Assembly (NCBI GenBank): GCA_003481745.1
Contig: QULP01000012.1
Location: 1-64,000, forward strand
DNA length: 64,000 nt
DNA from: Firmicutes bacterium OM04-13BH
GTDB taxonomy: Bacteria > Bacillota > Clostridia > Lachnospirales > Lachnospiraceae
Direction: 5' to 3'
Below are positions 60,087 through 64,000 of this stretch, in pieces (the stretch's first letter is position 1; every line of letters begins with the position of its first letter). The translations under genes and the position numbers were made by a program. The notes under the pieces are model-generated. The model searched no databases and was not told the DNA's origin. It saw nothing but the letters and a program-made list of their open reading frames with translations.

Positions 60087-61265
60087 ATGTTTCACTTTAA
60101 TTATTATGCACCCACACAGGTAGTATTTGGAAAAGACACAGAAGAAAAGACAGGAGAACTTGTAAAGGCACAAAACTGTAAAAAAGTTTTGATTCATTAC
60201 GGAAGTGGAAGTGTAAAACGGACGGGATTGTTAGACCGCGTAAAACAGGCATTGGAAAAAGAAAACCTTGCATATACAGAACTGGGCGGAGTGGTTCCGA
60301 ATCCAAGACTTTCGCTTGTAAAGGAAGGAATTGAACTATGCAAAAAAGAAGGTGTTGATTTTATCCTGGCAGTCGGCGGAGGAAGTGTCATTGACTCTGC
60401 AAAGGCAATCGGATATGGAGTTGCAAATGGTGGTGATGTATGGGATTTTTATTCTCATAAAAGAAGTGCGGCAGGCTGTCTGCCAATCGGTGTTATTTTA
60501 ACCATTTCAGCAACAGGAAGTGAGATGAGTGATTCTTCTGTTATCACAAATGAAGATGGATGGATTAAAACCGGATATCACAGTGAATACTGCCGTCCGA
60601 AGTTTGCGATTATGAATCCGGAACTGACTATGACGCTGCCGGATTATCAGACTGCATGCGGATGCACCGACATTTTAATGCATACAATGGAGCGTTATTT
60701 TACCAAAGGGGAAAATATGGAGCTGACAGACAGCATTGCCGAAGCATTGATGCGTACAGTGATTGAAAATACAAAGATCTTAAAAGAAAATCCAAAAGAT
60801 TACAATGCCAGAGCTGAAGTAATGTGGGCAGGAAGTCTTTCTCATAACGGCTTAACCGGATGTGGAAACGGTGGAAATGATTTTGCAACACATGCACTGG
60901 AACATGAACTTGGCGGTATGTATGATGTGGCACATGGAGCAGGACTTGCAGCACTTTGGGGAAGCTGGGCCAGATATGTCTATAGAGAAATTCCAGAGCG
61001 TTTCCACAAATTTGCAGTGCGGGTAATGGGACTTGAAGATACCGGAGATGCAGAAGAGATGGCGATGCGTGGAATTGAAGCAATGGAGGCATTTTTCCGT
61101 GAAATAAAGATGCCGACCAATCTTCGTGAGCTGGGGCTGACTCCGAGTGAAGAAGAATTAAAAGAACTGGCACATAAATGCAGTTTAAATACAGGCGGAC
61201 ATAAGGGCTCTGCAAAAGTATTATATGAGGCAGATATGCTGGCAATCTATGAAATGGCAAAATAA
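60087..61265 (+). CDS. Iron-containing alcohol dehydrogenase (butanol dehydrogenase/YqhD type)
   Basis: The 392-aa group III dehydrogenase reduces aldehydes with NAD(P)H. Landmarks are the nucleotide-binding VGGGSVIDSAKAI near residue 97 and the metal ligands Asp and His in GCTDILMHTMER, His in ATHALEHELGG and His in VAHGAGLAALW. Homologues reduce butyraldehyde, glyoxal or other aldehydes. Substrate is not assignable. The ribosome site is AGGAGG at 60072-60077. It is probably co-transcribed with the SulP gene, which starts 15 bases after its stop. Confidence 0.93.
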   Translation: MFHFNYYAPTQVVFGKDTEEKTGELVKAQNCKKVLIHYGSGSVKRTGLLDRVKQALEKENLAYTELGGVVPNPRLSLVKEGIELCKKEGVDFILAVGGGSVIDSAKAIGYGVANGGDVWDFYSHKRSAAGCLPIGVILTISATGSEMSDSSVITNEDGWIKTGYHSEYCRPKFAIMNPELTMTLPDYQTACGCTDILMHTMERYFTKGENMELTDSIAEALMRTVIENTKILKENPKDYNARAEVMWAGSLSHNGLTGCGNGGNDFATHALEHELGGMYDVAHGAGLAALWGSWARYVYREIPERFHKFAVRVMGLEDTGDAEEMAMRGIEAMEAFFREIKMPTNLRELGLTPSEEELKELAHKCSLNTGGHKGSAKVLYEADMLAIYEMAK

Positions 61266-61280
61266 TAAGGAATGAAACGT

Positions 61281-63437
61281 ATGAAGGGTTTATTATTTCC
61301 GACATTAAAAAATTATAAAAAAGAATACTTAAAAAAAGATATTTTTTCAGGAATTATTATGGCAGCGGTGTCGATTCCGATTTCGATGGGATATGCACAA
61401 ATTGCAGGACTTCCGGCAGTTTATGGACTTTATGGTTCGGTCTTTCCGATTTTATTCTTTGCACTGTTTTCTACTTCAAAACAGTTTATCTTTGGTGTAG
61501 ATGCTGCACCGGCAGCGATTGTGGGAGCCGCACTTGTTTCACTTGGGATTGAGAGTGGAAGCAAAGAGGCAATGCAGTATGTGCCTGTGATTGCGCTTTT
61601 AACCGGACTATGGCTGTTGTTGTTTTATTTTCTAAAAGCCGGCAGGATTGTAGATTTTATTTCAACACCGGTTATGGGGGGATTTATCAGCGGAATTGCG
61701 CTTACAATTATTTTAATGCAGATACCAAAGATATTAGGAGGTAAGGCGGGTTCAGGAGAATTACCGGAACTTGCTCACCATATTTTTGAAACCTGTAAGG
61801 AAATTAACTGGTTGTCAGTTGCACTTGGAGTCGGAGCGTTGTTTTTTCTTCGGCTGGCTGGGAAACTGATTCCGAAATTTCCGATGGCAATTGTGATTAT
61901 GGCGGTTGGAGTAGTAGTAACGTTGCTGTTTCATGTGGATGAACGAGGAGTGATTTTGCTTGATGCAGTAGAGAGTGGCCTTCCAAAAATTCATATGTTT
62001 CAATTTGCAGGGATTGACTGGACGCAGGCGGCAGGGAGAAGTCTGATGATAGCTGCGGTTATCATGTCAGAAACCTTATTATCAGAAAATAACTTTGCCT
62101 TAAAAAATGGCTATAAAATTAATGAAAATAAAGAAATTCTGGCGTGCGCAGCAGGAAATCTTGCATCGGCATGTGTGGGATGCTGTCCGGTCAATGGAAG
62201 TATTTCAAGAACTTCAATGAATGAGCAGTATGAAGGGAAAACACAGGCAGTTTCAATTACAGCAGGTGCAGTGATGGCAGTTGTTTTAGTCTGTGCAACC
62301 GGCTTTATCGGTTATCTTCCTGTGCCGGTGTTAACTGCGATTGTGATTTCAGCACTTATGAATGTGGTGGAATTGCATCTGGCAATTCGCTTATTTAAAG
62401 TAAGTCGGAATGAATTTTATATATTTGTAGCAGCGTGCATCAGTGTTTTGTTTTTGGGAACCATTTATGGTGTTGTAATCGGATTGTTACTTTCTTTTAT
62501 AGCAGTTGTGTTACGAGCAACCAATCCGCCTCGTGCTTTTTATGGTATGATTCCAGGCAAGGAAGCCTATTATGATTTAAAACGAAACCGCAATGCTTAT
62601 CCGATTAAAAATACAATTATTTATCGATTCAGCGAAAATCTGTTTTTTGCAAACATTAAGATTTTCCAGTCCGATATTGAAAGCAGCATCAAAGAAGATA
62701 CAAAAGTAGTCATTGTAGATGCAGGAGCAATCAACAGTATAGATATCACAGCGGCAGATCGTCTGGAAATGATAGCAAAAAACTTTGACAAACAGGGAAT
62801 TCATTTTTATGTCACAGAACATTCCGAAAATGTAAATGAACAGATGAGAAGCCTTGGAATTGGACATTTAATTGAAGAAGGAAAAGTCCGCCGAACCATT
62901 CTTGCAGCTTTGCATGATGCCGGAATTCCTTCTCCATGTCCGCTTGAAATTTCGGAAAAGGTGCATGCAGTCCATGAGGCAATGATACCGGCAGAAGAGG
63001 AAAATACCTTAGAAGAATTTGCCTGGGCCTTTGGTGATGATGCAGTAGAAGAAATTGAAAAGAAAGTGCATCAGGTGATGGAACAGCTGCATAAACTGCC
63101 GGATTTGGAGCGCCTTGCAGAGCTTGGAATTGAAGAAAAACTTAAAAACTGGCATTCGCTTGGAGCAATTGATGAGGATGAAATATTAAGAAGAATGGAA
63201 TTGCATTTAGATGAACTTCCGGAAAACTTAAGAGGAGATCGCAAAGTAATTCTGCAATTGATTGAAAAACGAAGACGTAAAATTGAGCAGCAGTTATTGA
63301 TTCATCATCCAGAGATTGTGGAGCACTTGAAGAAGAGCAGGGAAAGACTTGAAAAGAGACTGGAAAAGCAAAATCCGGAAGCGGCAAGAAAATTACATAA
63401 ATGGGAAGAGGAGATTCGGGAGAAGAAAGAACCATGA
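61281..63437 (+). CDS. SulP-family anion transporter with STAS domain and helical tail
   Basis: The 718-aa protein has a SulP membrane domain of 12-14 helices (about 20-430; PISMGYAQIAGLPAVYGLYGS is the family signature). A cytoplasmic STAS domain spans about 445-555 (VVIVDAGAINSIDITAADRLE). A further 160-residue charged helical tail extends to the end (EEIEKKVHQVMEQLHKLPDLE onward, then many Arg/Glu/Lys), longer than most SulP proteins. Substrates range from sulfate to bicarbonate or dicarboxylates. ATG 61281 is nine bases after AAGGA; ATG 61272 touches it. Its stop overlaps the next start (ATGA). Confidence 0.9.
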   Translation: MKGLLFPTLKNYKKEYLKKDIFSGIIMAAVSIPISMGYAQIAGLPAVYGLYGSVFPILFFALFSTSKQFIFGVDAAPAAIVGAALVSLGIESGSKEAMQYVPVIALLTGLWLLLFYFLKAGRIVDFISTPVMGGFISGIALTIILMQIPKILGGKAGSGELPELAHHIFETCKEINWLSVALGVGALFFLRLAGKLIPKFPMAIVIMAVGVVVTLLFHVDERGVILLDAVESGLPKIHMFQFAGIDWTQAAGRSLMIAAVIMSETLLSENNFALKNGYKINENKEILACAAGNLASACVGCCPVNGSISRTSMNEQYEGKTQAVSITAGAVMAVVLVCATGFIGYLPVPVLTAIVISALMNVVELHLAIRLFKVSRNEFYIFVAACISVLFLGTIYGVVIGLLLSFIAVVLRATNPPRAFYGMIPGKEAYYDLKRNRNAYPIKNTIIYRFSENLFFANIKIFQSDIESSIKEDTKVVIVDAGAINSIDITAADRLEMIAKNFDKQGIHFYVTEHSENVNEQMRSLGIGHLIEEGKVRRTILAALHDAGIPSPCPLEISEKVHAVHEAMIPAEEENTLEEFAWAFGDDAVEEIEKKVHQVMEQLHKLPDLERLAELGIEEKLKNWHSLGAIDEDEILRRMELHLDELPENLRGDRKVILQLIEKRRRKIEQQLLIHHPEIVEHLKKSRERLEKRLEKQNPEAARKLHKWEEEIREKKEP

Positions 63438-64000
63438 AAAAGCGGGGCTTTTACAAAAATTTTCTTTCAATTTATATTTTATTAGTGCTTCAAAATGTGT
63501 TAACGCTTAGTGTCAACTTGACAGATAATATCATGCTGGGCGCTTACAGCGAAATCTCATTATCCGGTGTCACAGCGGTCAATCAAATCCAGTTTATATT
63601 TCAGCAGATGTTATCCGCATTTGCTGAAGGTGCCGTCATTTTAGGCAGCCAATATTTTGGCAAAAAGGATACCGGTTCAATTAAAAAAATCGGCAATGTT
63701 GCAATGCGTTTTGGGATTGGAATTGCCTTGATTTTGTTTGGAATTGTGACCTTTTTGCCAGTATCGGTAATGCATATTTTTACAACAGAGACTGCAATTG
63801 TAAAGGAAGGCTGTGTGTATCTTTCCATCATTCGGTTTACGTATCTGTTTTTTGCAGTTACGACAATTTTGCTTGCTACTCTTCGTACCGTTCAGGTGGT
63901 AAAAATTGCTTTGATGTTATCGATTGTTACGTTAGTAGTTAATTATGGAATTAATTATACTTTGATTTTCGGAAGGTTTGGTGCGCCGAGGCTTGGTGTG
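63434..64000 (+). CDS. MATE-family efflux transporter, 5' part only
   Basis: The frame opens at ATG 63434, overlapping the SulP stop (ATGA), and runs without a stop to the window edge, giving 189 residues. The start MKKRGFYKNFLSIYILLVLQN, then NLTDNIMLGAYSEISLSGVTAVNQIQF and EGAVILGSQYFGKKD, are typical of the first two to three helices of MATE drug or metabolite:cation antiporters (full length about 450 aa). At least five helices are visible before the cut. Substrate is unknown. Confidence 0.85.
   Translation, partial: MKKRGFYKNFLSIYILLVLQNVLTLSVNLTDNIMLGAYSEISLSGVTAVNQIQFIFQQMLSAFAEGAVILGSQYFGKKDTGSIKKIGNVAMRFGIGIALILFGIVTFLPVSVMHIFTTETAIVKEGCVYLSIIRFTYLFFAVTTILLATLRTVQVVKIALMLSIVTLVVNYGINYTLIFGRFGAPRLGV

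Overview
The window looks like a chromosomal segment of a low-GC anaerobic Firmicute, most likely Lachnospiraceae (Blautia/Roseburia-like; genus not determinable by eye). Pointers are the AT-rich codon use, strong AGGAGG ribosome sites, a T-box in front of pheST, a ThiW/ThiM pair under a TPP riboswitch, a YesM/YesN-type xylo-oligosaccharide locus with an ATPase-less CUT1 ABC importer, and PcsB/CwlO-like NlpC/P60 hydrolases. I saw no transposase, integrase, phage gene, CRISPR array, rRNA or tRNA.

Layout. 1-1157: AT-rich leader, then a secreted Ala/Gly-rich small protein whose signal-peptide codons are broken by a 13-bp tandem duplication, and an overlapping three-helix membrane protein. 1248-2255: asnA. 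2315-3100 (-): membrane-anchored SH3 protein. 3187-6870: promoter, attenuator-like hairpin and a three-subunit molybdenum hydroxylase. 6984-9767: APC transporter and M18 aminopeptidase. 9809-14200: a MerR/zinc-ribbon/methyltransferase-like regulator divergent from an orphan histidinol dehydrogenase and a second APC permease. 14743-26484: a xylo-oligosaccharide locus (GH8 exo-oligoxylanase, SGNH esterase, GH43, sensor kinase, AraC-type response regulator, solute-binding protein, two permeases). Three promoters there share an activator-like box exactly 38 nt upstream of the -10. 26575-30340: T-box and pheST. 30537-36148: a BlaI/BlaR1-like pair with a three-gene ABC exporter, divergent from an exported protein, with matching dyads over both promoters.

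36262-51192 is the most unusual region. Its genes run in one direction: a NACHT-TPR STAND NTPase, an unrecognised acidic helical protein, a Ser/Thr kinase-like protein, a calcineurin-like phosphoesterase, a membrane-anchored degenerate FHA-like protein, a SEDS (FtsW/RodA) protein, a class B penicillin-binding protein, a P-loop GTPase, a probable GTPase-associated (GAP1-type) protein, a GrpE-like protein, a lidless Hsp70 and a transglutaminase-like protein. It combines conflict-system-like regulatory NTPases with a private chaperone pair and a second set of septum/elongasome-like peptidoglycan synthesis enzymes. I infer a phospho- and nucleotide-regulated envelope response or defence island; no function is proven.

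51345-64000: PsiE-like membrane protein (-), two paralogous NlpC/P60 hydrolases, GH31 glycosidase and maltose-type acetyltransferase, TPP riboswitch with thiW-thiM (-), iron-type alcohol dehydrogenase, SulP transporter, and the start of a MATE transporter cut by the window edge.

Two families of structured intergenic repeats, each present twice (12537/48114 and 41970/51223), keep their hairpins by paired base changes and are not explained by the flanking genes.
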